Below, piece after piece: positions 9,591-21,114 of a stretch of 64,000 nucleotides of DNA. Numbering within the stretch: position 1 is the first letter of the stretch; the number at the start of each line of letters is the position of its first letter. The notes under the pieces are model-generated. The model saw only the letters and a list, made by a program, of their open reading frames with translations, had not been told where the DNA came from and made no database searches. The stretch is from Steroidobacter agaridevorans. GTDB lineage: Bacteria; Pseudomonadota; Gammaproteobacteria; Steroidobacterales; Steroidobacteraceae. The stretch is from assembly GCF_009932555.1 (NCBI RefSeq), contig NZ_BLJO01000006.1, forward strand, positions 405,648 through 469,647. The letters are read 5' to 3'. Both the position numbers and the translations under genes were made by a program.

Positions 9591-11516
9591 GTGGCTCACA
9601 AATCCGATCTCATCGCCACCGACATTCAGGCCTACCTGAAGTCGCACGAGCACAAGAGCCTGCTGCGGTTCATCACCTGCGGCAGCGTCGATGACGGCAA
9701 GTCGACCCTGATCGGCCGGCTGCTGTACGAATCCAAGATGATCTTCGAGGACCAGCTGAGCACGCTGGAAGCCGACTCCAAGAAAGTCGGCACGCAGGGC
9801 GGCGAGCTGGATTTCGCCTTGCTGGTCGATGGCCTCGCCGCCGAGCGCGAGCAAGGCATCACCATCGACGTTGCGTACCGGTTCTTCTCCACCGATCGAC
9901 GCAAGTTCATCGTCGCCGACACGCCGGGCCACGAGCAATACACGCGCAACATGGTGACCGGCGCTTCGACCGCCGACGTCGCCGTGATCCTGATCGATGC
10001 TCGTAAAGGCGTGCTGACTCAGACACGTCGGCACAGCTACATCGTGTCTCTGATCGGCATCAAACATGTCGTGCTGGCCATCAACAAGATGGACCTGGTC
10101 GGCTATTCGCAGCAGATCTTCGACACCATCGTCACCGAATATCGCGAGTTCGCGTCCCAGATCGGGCTCGAAAACATCGTGCCCGTGCCGTTGTCCGCTT
10201 TGCGCGGCGACAACATGCTGGAGCGCAGCTCCGCGACGCCCTGGTATCAGGGCCCGACGCTGATGGAGTATCTCGAAAGCGTCGAGATCGAAGACGATCT
10301 GCAGCACCGGCCGTTCCGACTGCCCGTGCAGTGGGTGAATCGTCCGAATCAGGACTTCCGTGGTTTCGCCGGCACCATCGCCAGCGGCGTGATCCGCAAG
10401 GGCGACACGATCCGCGCGTTGCCGTCAGGACGCACCAGCAAGGTCGCCCGTATCGTCACTCACAACGGCGATCTGGAGCAGGCAGTCGCAGGACAATCGA
10501 TCACACTCACTCTGACCGATGAAGTCGACATCAGCCGAGGCGACGTGATCGCCGCAGCGGCCTCGCCGCCGGCCGTCGCCGATCAGTTCCAGGCGACCAT
10601 CATCTGGATGCACGAGGAAGCGATGCTTCCCGGCCGTCCGTATCTCATCAAGCTCGGCTCGCGCACCGTCACCGGCAGCATCACTGCGCCGAAGTACAAG
10701 GTGAACGTGAACACGCTGGAGCATCTGGCCGCGAAGCAGCTGGAGCTCAACGAGATCGGCGTGTGCAATCTCAGCCTGGACCGCGCCGTCGCGTTCGATC
10801 CGTACACGGACAATCGCGAAACCGGCGGCTTCATCCTGATCGACAAGATCTCGAATGACACCGTCGGCGCGGGCCTGCTCAGCTTCGCGCTGCGTCGTGC
10901 GGAGAACATCCATTGGCAGGCGCTCGATGTGAACAAACATGCGCGCGCAGGATTGAAGGGTCAGCGCGCCTGCGTGCTGTGGTTCACGGGCTTGTCGGGC
11001 GCTGGCAAGTCGACGATCGCGAATCTGGTGGAGAAGCGCCTGCATTCGCTCGGTCGACACACGTACACGCTCGACGGCGATAACGTGCGTCACGGCCTGA
11101 ACAAGGACCTCGGCTTCACCGATGCGGACCGCGTCGAGAACATCCGTCGCGTCGCCGAAGTTTCCAAGCTGATGGTGGACGCGGGCCTGATCGTGCTCGT
11201 GTCGTTCATCTCGCCGTTCCGTTCAGAGCGGCGTTTGGCGCGCGAGCTGATGCAACCGGGCGAGTTCCTGGAAGTGTTCGTCGATACGCCGCTGGAAGAA
11301 GCCGAGAAGCGCGACCCGAAGGGCCTGTACAAGAAGGCCCGTCGCGGCGAGCTGCAAAACTTCACCGGCATCGATTCTCCATACGAAGCGCCGGAGAAGC
11401 CGGAGATTCATTTGCGGACCGCACTCTCGTCCCCGGAAGCCGCGGCCGAGGACATCATGAACAAGCTGCGCGACGCCGGTATGCTGTATCCGGCGGACGA
11501 GTTGTCCGGCCTGTAA
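9591..11516 (+). CDS. cysNC: Bifunctional sulfate adenylyltransferase subunit 1 / adenylylsulfate kinase
   Basis: This fusion joins the regulatory GTPase of ATP sulfurylase (CysN) to APS kinase (CysC), giving PAPS. It starts with GTG 2 nt after cysD. The CysN part has the P-loop GSVDDGKST (31-39), the G3 motif [11 protein letters not shown] and NKMD. The C-terminal kinase has the P-loop GLSGAGKS (467-474), then [15 protein letters not shown] and the lid [13 protein letters not shown]. The 641 residues fit the fused form found in many proteobacteria. The genes ahead and behind (cysD, cysQ) support a sulfate activation operon. Confidence 0.97.
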   Translation: MAHKSDLIATDIQAYLKSHEHKSLLRFITCGSVDDGKSTLIGRLLYESKMIFEDQLSTLEADSKKVGTQGGELDFALLVDGLAAEREQGITIDVAYRFFSTDRRKFIVADTPGHEQYTRNMVTGASTADVAVILIDARKGVLTQTRRHSYIVSLIGIKHVVLAINKMDLVGYSQQIFDTIVTEYREFASQIGLENIVPVPLSALRGDNMLERSSATPWYQGPTLMEYLESVEIEDDLQHRPFRLPVQWVNRPNQDFRGFAGTIASGVIRKGDTIRALPSGRTSKVARIVTHNGDLEQAVAGQSITLTLTDEVDISRGDVIAAAASPPAVADQFQATIIWMHEEAMLPGRPYLIKLGSRTVTGSITAPKYKVNVNTLEHLAAKQLELNEIGVCNLSLDRAVAFDPYTDNRETGGFILIDKISNDTVGAGLLSFALRRAENIHWQALDVNKHARAGLKGQRACVLWFTGLSGAGKSTIANLVEKRLHSLGRHTYTLDGDNVRHGLNKDLGFTDADRVENIRRVAEVSKLMVDAGLIVLVSFISPFRSERRLARELMQPGEFLEVFVDTPLEEAEKRDPKGLYKKARRGELQNFTGIDSPYEAPEKPEIHLRTALSSPEAAAEDIMNKLRDAGMLYPADELSGL

Positions 11517-11526
11517 GGAAACCGTC

Positions 11527-12327
<801 letters not shown>

Positions 12328-12336
12328 TCCCTTGCT

Positions 12337-12504
12337 CTAGGCGATCTGCTCGATCGTCACCGTCGCACGCTTGCCCATCGTTTCAAACGAGCCGCTGCTG
12401 AGCGACGGATTCAGCAACACGGCCGTCACCACGACGGTCATGACCGCCAGCGTAGAAAGAATAATGGCATCGAAAGCGCCAACGAGCCTGGTATGAATGT
12501 TCAC
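12337..12504 (-). CDS. Small single-helix membrane protein, hypothetical
   Basis: This is an unrecognised 55-residue protein with one membrane helix (about 9-32, DAIILSTLAVMTVVVTAVLL) and a polar tail. I chose the GTG at 12504 because GGAG lies 8 nt upstream; the longer frame to 12597 has an Arg-rich N-terminus that looks non-coding. It is convergent with cysQ, 9 nt away. No family is recognised. Confidence 0.5.
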   Translation of the reverse strand: MNIHTRLVGAFDAIILSTLAVMTVVVTAVLLNPSLSSGSFETMGKRATVTIEQIA

Positions 12505-12626
12505 GAGTCGTACTCCACAGTTGTAAAACCTGTCCAGAGCGGCTCCAGGTGCGCGACATGAGCGCTTCAGCAACCGAAGGCGCGGCCATGCAGTCATGCA
12601 ATGAGTGTCTGGTTTTCATGCTGGCG

Positions 12627-12655
12627 ACTTTGCCGCCGCATCGTGACGGCAAAGT
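12627..12655. repeat. Inverted repeat with 9-bp perfect arms
   Basis: The arms ACTTTGCCG and CGGCAAAGT are separated by 11 nt. It lies in the 218-nt gap between the small membrane protein and the secreted hypothetical protein, both on the minus strand. It may be an operator or an mRNA hairpin; no T-run follows on either strand. Confidence 0.45.
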
Positions 12656-12722
12656 GATAGCGCGCGTGAAGAACGCGTGAAATTTGCGGTCCGCCCGATA
12701 GGGCAATACCCGCTAACGGACT

Positions 12723-13280
12723 TTAGGGAATGTCCGCGGCGGCCGGGTCGTTTGTTTTGTTCGGATCGCTCACCCGCAAGTACACTTGCGCGCCGCGCGT
12801 GCTGCCATCGCTTGCCGGCAACATGCTGGTGAGGCGCACCGGATATTCACCGGCTGCGGTCGGTTGCAAACAAATATCTCGCTTGCTTCGCTTTAGGCCC
12901 AGACGAGGCTTTTGATCTTGTCGCACGGAGATCGATAGCGGCGCTCCGCCGACCTTCTCCTTGCCGGGCCCGAGCGTCCGGATGCTCATCTTCGCGAGAC
13001 ACAGTCGCTGCCCTATGGCGAGCTCGTTGACGACGGGCTCGACTTCGACGTGCTCGATGCGCACGTTGGCGAGGCTCCTGGAGACCAGGTCGGAGGCCAT
13101 GAATAATTGGCGTCCAGCATATGCCGGACCTGTGTCGGAGCCGCTGGACGCCTCGCCGATCACCACCCAGACGATCTGGAAAGGCCCTTCCTGGCTCGCG
13201 GCCGGCTGAAACACCGCCAGCACCAGGGCCATCAAGCCCATCCTCCAAAGGCTGAACCGAGGATTGGTCCGTTGCACCAT
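12723..13280 (-). CDS. Secreted hypothetical protein
   Basis: This is an unrecognised protein of 185 residues. From the Met at 13280 it has a basic N-terminus, a hydrophobic core (MGLMALVLAVF) and a likely signal peptidase site at AAS, so it is probably periplasmic. The mature part contains two or three Cys and ends with a beta-rich segment (GEYPVRLTSMLPASDG). A Met at 13397 would add 39 residues but would put the signal peptide inside the protein and would overlap the leuA leader region. It is divergent from leuA. Confidence 0.55.
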   Translation of the reverse strand: MVQRTNPRFSLWRMGLMALVLAVFQPAASQEGPFQIVWVVIGEASSGSDTGPAYAGRQLFMASDLVSRSLANVRIEHVEVEPVVNELAIGQRLCLAKMSIRTLGPGKEKVGGAPLSISVRQDQKPRLGLKRSKRDICLQPTAAGEYPVRLTSMLPASDGSTRGAQVYLRVSDPNKTNDPAAADIP

Positions 13281-13358
13281 ATCCAACCAACCCAGGGCCC
13301 CGGGGAGCAGTTCCCCTACCCCGAGGGGACGCCGATAACGGATTGCCGCAGGAACTCC

Positions 13359-13388
13359 TTGCGTTTCGCGCAAGTGCCCTGCTAGATT
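13359..13388 (+). promoter_or_regulatory. Candidate promoter for the leuA leader
   Basis: TTGCGT (13359-13364) and TAGATT (13383-13388) are separated by 18 nt. Transcription would begin near 13395, at the ATG of a small Leu-rich reading frame. The -35 overlaps a short hairpin (CTTGCG / CGCAAG). The match to consensus is moderate. Confidence 0.4.
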
Positions 13389-13395
13389 CATGCAC

Positions 13396-13476
13396 ATGCG
13401 TACGATCCAGCAAATGTCTGCTCTGCCCCCCCATGGCAGTGGGCTGCTGCGTGCGCGCCTGCACCTGCGTCGCTAG
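13396..13476 (+). CDS. Possible leuA leader peptide
   Basis: A 26-residue reading frame ends 132 nt before leuA. Its second half is rich in Leu and Arg (GLLRARLHLRR then TAG), as expected for ribosome-mediated attenuation of a leucine gene. There is no Shine-Dalgarno site, but the predicted transcription start coincides with the ATG, so it could be leaderless. I do not see a clear T-run terminator between it and leuA, so the mechanism is uncertain. The rest of the 328-nt gap before leuA (13281-13608) shows only a GGA-rich ribosome site just ahead of leuA. Confidence 0.35.
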   Translation: MRTIQQMSALPPHGSGLLRARLHLRR

Positions 13477-13548
13477 ACGCAACAAATCACACCCCCGCCT
13501 CCCCCTCTGAAATGAGATTCGGGACTGGCGCAAAAAACAAGCTTCTAG

Positions 13549-15306
<1,758 letters not shown>

Positions 15307-15324
15307 GCAGCCAAACGGCAACCA

Positions 15325-15753
15325 TTACCCAGCGATGTAACGTTCCAGCTGGGTGATGGTTTGCTGTTGCTCTTCGATCACCGCCTTCACCAGGTCGCCG
15401 ATCGAGATCATTCCCACCAGCCGGTTCTTTTCCATGACCGGCAGGTGGCGGATGCGCAGTTCCGTCATCAGCTCCATGCAACGGTGGACTCCTTCATCGG
15501 GAGAGACCGTCGTCACTGGCGAGCTCATGATCTGCCAGACCGGGGTGTCGGAGCTGGAGCGGCCCAGCAGGATCACTTTGCGGGCGTAGTCGCGTTCCGA
15601 GACGATGCCGACCAGTTCCTCATCGCGCATCACTGGCAGGGCGCCGATGTGCTTGTCGGCCATCAGCTGAATGGCCTCCAGCACCGGCTCTTCCGGACCG
15701 ATGGTCCAGACGGTCTTGTTCTTGAAGGCAAGCAGGTAACTAACGCGTAGCAT
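15325..15753 (-). CDS. CBS-domain protein
   Basis: This small cytosolic protein (142 residues) consists of two CBS domains (about 12-65 and 75-135), which bind adenine nucleotides as a pair. Typical segments are LMADKHIGALPVMRDEELVGIVSERDYARK and LMTELRIRHLPVMEKNRLVGMISIGDLVKAV. Such stand-alone proteins often sense the energy state, but its target is unknown. It is convergent with leuA, 18 nt away. Confidence 0.9.
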   Translation of the reverse strand: MLRVSYLLAFKNKTVWTIGPEEPVLEAIQLMADKHIGALPVMRDEELVGIVSERDYARKVILLGRSSSDTPVWQIMSSPVTTVSPDEGVHRCMELMTELRIRHLPVMEKNRLVGMISIGDLVKAVIEEQQQTITQLERYIAG

Positions 15754-15822
15754 CGCGGCCCTCCTTCGTATGCGAGGACCAGCCTACTCCCAAAAGCGGA
15801 TGCGATGAAATGCGTGCAGACG

Positions 15823-16092
15823 TCAGCCGTACAGCTTGGCGTGCACGGCGCGCTCGGCCTCCAGCCAGTCGTCCAGCTCGTGACCCGGGGAGAAATTACG
15901 AGCTGCCGCCAGGTAGTAAGCGGCCGTCGCAATCATGCCGCCCACATCTTCCGGTGTCGGCTCGGGCGTGGCGGCGACTACAGCAGCTGTAGCTGTCGGT
16001 GATTTGCGAGCAGCGCGCGGTTTTTTTGCCGCTGCTGGCTTGGGCTGGGCGCGGCTGCGCTTGGCGGGTGAGGAATCAGGGGTGAATTCCAT
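15823..16092 (-). CDS. DUF2934-domain protein
   Basis: This short protein (89 residues from the start at 16092) has a basic, Ala/Lys/Pro-rich N-terminal half and a C-terminal DUF2934 segment (IATAAYYLAAARNFSPGHELDDWLEAE). The function of DUF2934 is not known. I chose the second Met because GAGGA lies 7 nt upstream of it, whereas the first Met is only 1 nt from that site. An inverted repeat (16111-16128) lies just upstream. Confidence 0.75.
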   Translation of the reverse strand: MEFTPDSSPAKRSRAQPKPAAAKKPRAARKSPTATAAVVAATPEPTPEDVGGMIATAAYYLAAARNFSPGHELDDWLEAERAVHAKLYG

Positions 16093-16110
16093 CGACATTT
16101 CCTCGAACCG

Positions 16111-16128
16111 TGAGGGATGACTCCCTCA
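16111..16128. repeat. Inverted repeat upstream of the DUF2934 gene
   Basis: The arms TGAGGGA and TCCCTCA are perfect, with a TGAC spacer. The repeat is 19 bp upstream of the chosen start and could be an operator or a 5' leader hairpin. Confidence 0.45.
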
Positions 16129-16292
16129 ATTAAGCATGGAATGTGCCACCGAGGCGGCGCCATTCTACGGTGCGGATATGACCGGGAAATGTCGGAAAAT
16201 CGCGATCAACGAAGCTGCCGATCGCGACCCGGCTGGTGCGGGATCTCCGGCGTACGCACGCCGATAGTGCGCACGCCGCGGCGATTCGTCAG

Positions 16293-16775
16293 TTAGTGAT
16301 GATGCCCGCCCGGACCATGCACATGGCCGTGCGACAGCTCTTCTTCGGTCGCGGCACGCACGCCGACGATCTCGACCTTGAAGTTCAGATTCTTACCGGC
16401 GAGCGGGTGATTGCCGTCGAGCGTCACCATGTCACCCTGCATGTGGGTGATGGTCACGGCGCGCACGCCATGCTCCGATTGAGCATGCAACTGCATGCCG
16501 ACATGAAGATTCCCTACACCCTTGAGCGCCCGGCGCGGCACCTGCTGGATCAGCGCCTTGTCGAATTCGCCATAGCCGTCGGCCGGCGTGATTTTCACGT
16601 CCAGCTTGTCGCCCTCGCCCTTGCCTTCGAGCTCGCGCTCCAGGCCCGGGATCAGATTGCCGTTGCCATGAATGTAGGCGAGCGGCTCGCCGCCGGCCGA
16701 GCTGTCGATGGTCTTGCCCTCATCGTCGGTCAGCGTGTAGTGGATCAGTGCGACGGCGTCTTTGGTGATTTGCAT
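16293..16775 (-). CDS. slyD: FKBP-type peptidyl-prolyl isomerase SlyD
   Basis: This is a cytosolic prolyl isomerase, chaperone and metallochaperone (160 residues). The FKBP core is interrupted by an insert-in-flap chaperone domain (about 70-125; NPLAGKNLNFKVEIVGVRAAT closes it). The C-terminus ends in a short His-rich tail (GHVHGPGGHHH) that can bind nickel, as in E. coli SlyD but shorter. It is divergent from the cytochrome c gene. Confidence 0.95.
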   Translation of the reverse strand: MQITKDAVALIHYTLTDDEGKTIDSSAGGEPLAYIHGNGNLIPGLERELEGKGEGDKLDVKITPADGYGEFDKALIQQVPRRALKGVGNLHVGMQLHAQSEHGVRAVTITHMQGDMVTLDGNHPLAGKNLNFKVEIVGVRAATEEELSHGHVHGPGGHHH

Positions 16776-16909
16776 GACAGGGCCCGAAAGTCAGGTGGCC
16801 GAAACCCGGCATTATGGACCATCGAGGGCGCAAACGCATCGCCGACCCGGGACAGCCGCGGCAGGTTGGATATACTCCGGCGCCGTCTGGGGCGACGGTA
16901 GGTGTCTGA

Positions 16910-17317
16910 ATGTCTGTGCCGAAGTTGAATCGATCCTGGTTGCTGGCCTGTGCTCTGCCGCTGGTTTTGTCGGCGTGCGGCTCGAAAGGTGGCGATGCAG
17001 CTCGCGGCCGCGAGCTGTACACCAAGGAATGCGCCGCCTGCCACTCGCTCTCCGCCAGCACCGAAAACGCACCGATGCACTGTGGCCTGTTCGGCCGCAA
17101 AGCCGGCACCGTCCCTGGATTTCCTTATTCCGAAGCGATGCGCGCGTCCGGCTGGGTCTGGAACGAGCAGACGCTCGATGAGTTCCTCACCGCGCCGTAT
17201 CTCACCTTGCCTGGCACGATCATGGGCTTCCCGGGATTTTCCCAAGAGGCCGATCGCCGCGACGTGATCGCGTATCTGCAAGAGTCGAGCAAGGATCCGA
17301 GTCAGTGCAAGAAGTGA
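16910..17317 (+). CDS. c-type cytochrome lipoprotein
   Basis: This is a small electron-transfer protein of 135 residues. A signal peptide ends in the lipobox LVLSAC (Cys23), so it is probably membrane-tethered in the periplasm. The haem motif CAACH is at 41-45 and the likely distal ligand is Met105 in PGTIMGFPGF, as in mitochondrial-type class I cytochromes (the GLFGRKAGTVPGFPYSEAM stretch is characteristic of cytochrome c2). The redox partner is unknown. Confidence 0.93.
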   Translation: MSVPKLNRSWLLACALPLVLSACGSKGGDAARGRELYTKECAACHSLSASTENAPMHCGLFGRKAGTVPGFPYSEAMRASGWVWNEQTLDEFLTAPYLTLPGTIMGFPGFSQEADRRDVIAYLQESSKDPSQCKK

Positions 17318-17333
17318 GGCCGATCCTCAGCTG

Positions 17334-17819
17334 ATGGCGGTCTGGCAATTCACCATCGTATTTCTGCCGCAAGACTGGCTCGACGCCGACGGCGACGTGC
17401 TGTCTTTGTCCGCAGAAGGAACGTTCGACGCCAGCCCGGCGTGGTCGTCATATCGTCATCCGAAGCTGGAGGAAATCCTTGGCCGCGCCTTGAGCAAAGG
17501 CAAGTCGTGGCACTCGGAGCTCACGATCTGGGGCAGCGAGCAGACGGACGACATCCAGTTGTTCCGTAGCAAAGGCCGGGTGGACTCGATCCTCGTACGC
17601 TTCGATCTGCGCCAGCCGAACATGGCGCTTTTCCAACAAGTGATTCGCATCGCGCAGGAACTGCGCCTCGCGATCGTGACGCTTGAAACGATGACCGTCG
17701 TGCCGCGGGATGTCCTGCAACTGCTGCGGGCTGCCGCCGAATCGCGAGCCGCGCATTTCGTACTCGATCCGGCGTCGTTTCTATCGCAGATGGAATCGGC
17801 GAACACCCGCCCCACGTAG
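17334..17819 (+). CDS. Hypothetical protein
   Basis: This is an unrecognised soluble protein of 161 residues with no signal peptide or membrane helix. It reads as a mixed alpha/beta fold with a central segment VDSILVRFDLRQPNMALFQQVIRIAQEL. It starts 16 nt after the cytochrome gene and may be cotranscribed. Its stop is 4 nt from the convergent livF stop. Confidence 0.7.
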   Translation: MAVWQFTIVFLPQDWLDADGDVLSLSAEGTFDASPAWSSYRHPKLEEILGRALSKGKSWHSELTIWGSEQTDDIQLFRSKGRVDSILVRFDLRQPNMALFQQVIRIAQELRLAIVTLETMTVVPRDVLQLLRAAAESRAAHFVLDPASFLSQMESANTRPT

Positions 17820-17823
17820 CGGC

Positions 17824-18534
17824 TCAATCGCCCAGGTAAGCGCGTCTCACTTCCGGATGATCCAGCAGCGCGCTGCTTTCGCCAGAGAACACGATCTGCC
17901 CCTGGCGCAGCACGTAGGCGAAATCGGTGGAGCGCAGGCTCAGCTGTACGTTCTGCTCGACCAGCAGCAAACTGAAGCCGCTCTTCGCCAGGCGGCCCAG
18001 GACATCGAAAATCTCGGCGACGACTTTCGGCGCGAGGCCGATCGAAGGCTCATCGAGGATGAGCAGCCGCGGCCGAGTCATCAGAGCGCGGCCGATGGCG
18101 ACCATCTGTTGCTCGCCACCCGAAAGTGTTCCCACCGTCTGCTTCGACCGCTCATGCAGGCGTGGAAACAACTCGAACACCGTCTCCAGACTTTGCGTGC
18201 GATGAGCTTTCGGTTCGCCGTACGTCGCGGCAGCAATCAAGTTCTCGAGCACCGTGCATTCCGGAAACAGCAGCCGCCCTTCCGGCACCGTTGCGATGCC
18301 GGCACGCGTGCGCTGAGGGGCGCTCGAGGAACTGATGGACTCGCCGCCCCACTCGAGGCGGCCCTCACGCAACGGTAGCAATCCATTGATCGCCCGCACG
18401 AGCGTGCTCTTGCCCGCACCATTCGATCCGACGAGCGCAACCCGCTGACCGGGGGCGATGTCGAGATCGATGCCACGAACCACGTCGATAGGGCCGTAGC
18501 CGGTGCAGACATTCTTCAGCCGGAGCGCGCTCAT
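17824..18534 (-). CDS. livF: Liv-type ABC transporter ATP-binding protein LivF
   Basis: This is one of two ATPases of a hydrophobic amino acid/amide uptake (HAAT) ABC transporter. Walker A is GSNGAGKST (36-44), the signature LSGGEQQMVAIGRAL lies near 135, and Walker B is LLILDEPSIGLAP. The 236 residues match LivF. The start overlaps the livG stop by 4 nt (ATGA). It is the last gene of a catabolic cluster that begins at 32.6 kb, so its substrate is likely a compound or intermediate handled there rather than leucine itself. Confidence 0.94.
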   Translation of the reverse strand: MSALRLKNVCTGYGPIDVVRGIDLDIAPGQRVALVGSNGAGKSTLVRAINGLLPLREGRLEWGGESISSSSAPQRTRAGIATVPEGRLLFPECTVLENLIAAATYGEPKAHRTQSLETVFELFPRLHERSKQTVGTLSGGEQQMVAIGRALMTRPRLLILDEPSIGLAPKVVAEIFDVLGRLAKSGFSLLLVEQNVQLSLRSTDFAYVLRQGQIVFSGESSALLDHPEVRRAYLGD

Positions 18535-19253
18535 GACTGTGCGTTACCCAGATACGCTTCCTGCACACGCGGGTTAGCGATGACCTCGCATGTAGAACCC
18601 TGGGTAAGAACTTTCCCAAAGCATAGAACCACCGCCCGAGCACAAAGGCTGGTGACCACCGGAATCGAATGCTCGACGACGATCACCGCGATTCCAGCGC
18701 GCGGCAGCTGACGAATGCGCTCGCACATCGCCGTCGACTCTGTCGGAGTCAGCCCGGCCAACATCTCATCGAGCAACAACAGCTGCGGCTCCGTCGCCAG
18801 CGCTCGCGCAATCTCGAGCTGGCGCAGCTGCGCGACATTCAACGTTTCAGCATCGTGCTCCGCCAGACCCGCCATGCCGATGCGATCGAGCACGGCCCGT
18901 GCCGCCGCCGTCGCCTGTTTCGTTGAGGGATATCGAGAAAATGCCGCGACCTTGACGTTCTCCAGCACTGTCATGCCACGGAACGGCTTCACGAGCTGAA
19001 ACGTCCGCGCAAGACCACGACGGCAAATCTCATGCGGCGGTCGGCCGTCGATGCGCTGCCCGCCGAGGCGAATCGCACCTGACGTGAGCGTCGCCGCGCC
19101 GGCAAGGCAGTTGAACAAAGTCGTCTTGCCAGCACCGTTTGGTCCGATGACGGCGAATATTTCGCCAGCTCCGACTTCAAAGCTGACATCGCTGAGCGCG
19201 TGCAAGCCACCGAACGACTTGCTGACCCTTTGAACTTCGAGCAGCGACGTCAT
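18531..19253 (-). CDS. livG: Liv-type ABC transporter ATP-binding protein LivG
   Basis: This is the second ATPase of the HAAT transporter. The start at 19253 (MTSLLEVQRVSKSFGGL) overlaps the livM stop by ATGA; the longer frame adds an unconserved stretch. Walker A is GPNGAGKTT (37-45). The signature is atypical: LNVAQLRQLEIARAL stands where LSYGQQRRLEIARAL is usual, and Walker B is LLLLDEMLAGL. Such loss of the signature glycine occurs in one LivG branch as I recall it, so it need not mean inactivity. Confidence 0.93.
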   Translation of the reverse strand: MTSLLEVQRVSKSFGGLHALSDVSFEVGAGEIFAVIGPNGAGKTTLFNCLAGAATLTSGAIRLGGQRIDGRPPHEICRRGLARTFQLVKPFRGMTVLENVKVAAFSRYPSTKQATAAARAVLDRIGMAGLAEHDAETLNVAQLRQLEIARALATEPQLLLLDEMLAGLTPTESTAMCERIRQLPRAGIAVIVVEHSIPVVTSLCARAVVLCFGKVLTQGSTCEVIANPRVQEAYLGNAQS

Positions 19254-20242
19254 GAAACGACTTCCGCCGTTCGGCTGGCTCGACGAGCTAGCCGGCGCCG
19301 CTGCCACCGGGCAACGAACCAACCGGCGATACCTTGCGGCAGCACCAGTGCCAGCACGGCAAGCAACACCGCATAGACAACGATGTCGCTACCTGGAATC
19401 GCGCTGTAGTCGCGCAACAGAATGCTGAATGGCACAAGCACCGCCGCGCCGATCAAGGGTCCCCACAACAGCGACATGCCGCCAACAATCGAATACACGA
19501 GCATCTGAATCGACAACTCCACGCCGAGCACCGAGCGCGGATCGACGAAAGCGACATAGTTCGCATAGAACGCGCCGCAGAGCGCCGAAATGCCGGCGCT
19601 GAGCATGAAACATCGCAGCTTGAACGCGCGCGCATTCACACCCAGCGCTTCCGCCGCCTGCTCGTTGTCACGCAACGCACGCCAGTAATAGCCCGTGCGC
19701 GACTTCATCAGCGCCTCGCCGATAGCGATAGTGCCGATCAGAATGGTCATGATGATCAGCGCATACGGCCATTTCTCGAAAAACTGCAGCTGCCCAGGAA
19801 TGTCTTCCGCGGAGATCGGCATGATCATCCCATCCGAGCGGCCCAACGCTTCGGTCGCGGACACCGTGAAGAACGCGACCTCGCCAAACGCCAGCGTCGC
19901 GATGGCAAAGAAGTAGCCGCGCAATCCATAGCGAAAGCAAAGCATTCCAATAGCGGCCGCAGCCGCCACAGCAAGGCCCACGCCCAGCGGCCACGTCACA
20001 AGGGGCGACCATCCGTGCACCGATAGTCCCCACGCGACGCTGTATGCTCCGATGCCGACGAACAGCGCGTGACCGAGCGACATGAGCCCGGTCAGCCCAG
20101 CCATCATGTTCCAGCAGACGGCGAGCGTCCCGTAGAAGCAGGTGAAGATGAAGATGTCCATGAAGTAGCGATCGCCGCTCACCGCCGCAAAGGCGACAAG
20201 GAGCACGCCGGCCACGATCGTCGCAGTCCGAAAATTGCTCAT
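19250..20242 (-). CDS. livM: Liv-type ABC transporter permease LivM
   Basis: This is an inner-membrane permease of the HAAT transporter with 330 residues and about eight to ten helices. GLTGLMSLGHALFVGIGAYS and the motif LRDNEQAAEALGVNARAFKLRCFMLSAGISALCGAFYA are typical of LivM. The start at 20242 overlaps the livH stop (ATGA). The frame is open for 236 codons upstream, but that part is a shadow of livH. Confidence 0.94.
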   Translation of the reverse strand: MSNFRTATIVAGVLLVAFAAVSGDRYFMDIFIFTCFYGTLAVCWNMMAGLTGLMSLGHALFVGIGAYSVAWGLSVHGWSPLVTWPLGVGLAVAAAAAIGMLCFRYGLRGYFFAIATLAFGEVAFFTVSATEALGRSDGMIMPISAEDIPGQLQFFEKWPYALIIMTILIGTIAIGEALMKSRTGYYWRALRDNEQAAEALGVNARAFKLRCFMLSAGISALCGAFYANYVAFVDPRSVLGVELSIQMLVYSIVGGMSLLWGPLIGAAVLVPFSILLRDYSAIPGSDIVVYAVLLAVLALVLPQGIAGWFVARWQRRRLARRASRTAEVVS

Positions 20243-21114
20243 GCTCGGACGCTCCGATTCATCAGTCCCTCCGGTCGCGTCAGCAGGATCAGGATCAGAA
20301 TCACGAATGGCACGGCCGCGGCAATCGAAGCAGAGAACCATGCACCGGCGATGCTCTCGGCCAAGCCAACCACCAACGCTCCCACTAGCGCACCCGTGAA
20401 GCTCCCCAGGCCACCCAGGATCACGATCACAAAAGCCTTCAAGGTGAACAACGCACCGACATGCGGATTCACATACAGAAGGGACACGAGCAGCGGCCCG
20501 GCCACACCGAGCGTGCCGATGCCCACCGCCACCGCCCATTTGTAAACGCCAGTCACATCGATGCCGGACAGCGCCGCGCCATCGCGCGACTGCGCAACCG
20601 CCCGCATGATCAAACCGAAGTCCGTACGTTGCAGAACTACATACAACGCGCCGAGCAGCACAATCGAAATTCCGCAAGCGATGAGTTGATTGACCTGCAC
20701 GACGACGGGCCCAAGTTCCACACCCGCAATCGCACGCGCTTGAGTCACCAGCATGTTGTCGCCAGTGAACGCAACCAACGCCAGATGCTGGAGCAGCAAC
20801 GACAGCCCGAGTGTCGCTGCCATCTGATTGATCTCCGGCACGCGCAACGCGAATCGCATGACCGAGCTGTACAGCAGCGCACCCAGAACCATCAGCACCG
20901 GCGTCACCAGGGCAATCGCGACAATGGGATCGATGCCCAACAACGACCACGCGAAGTAGCCCGCATACATCGCGATCATCAGAAATTCGCCGTGAGCGAA
21001 GTTGATGATGCGCATCACGCCGAACACCAGCGTCAGCCCCACCGCGATCAATGCATAAAGCGCCGCGTTTGCGAGGCCGCCGACAATGGCTTGCAGGAAG
21101 ATTTCGAACGACAT
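20239..21114 (-). CDS. livH: Liv-type ABC transporter permease LivH
   Basis: This is the partner permease (291 residues) with the LivH features GLANAALYALIAVGLTLVFGVMRIINFAHGEF near the N-terminus and QSRDGAALSGIDVTGVYKWAVAVGIGTLGVAGPLL as the cytoplasmic coupling loop. Its ATG overlaps the last base of the upstream binding-protein stop codon. The order binding protein-H-M-G-F is standard. Confidence 0.95.
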   Translation of the reverse strand: MSFEIFLQAIVGGLANAALYALIAVGLTLVFGVMRIINFAHGEFLMIAMYAGYFAWSLLGIDPIVAIALVTPVLMVLGALLYSSVMRFALRVPEINQMAATLGLSLLLQHLALVAFTGDNMLVTQARAIAGVELGPVVVQVNQLIACGISIVLLGALYVVLQRTDFGLIMRAVAQSRDGAALSGIDVTGVYKWAVAVGIGTLGVAGPLLVSLLYVNPHVGALFTLKAFVIVILGGLGSFTGALVGALVVGLAESIAGAWFSASIAAAVPFVILILILLTRPEGLMNRSVRA

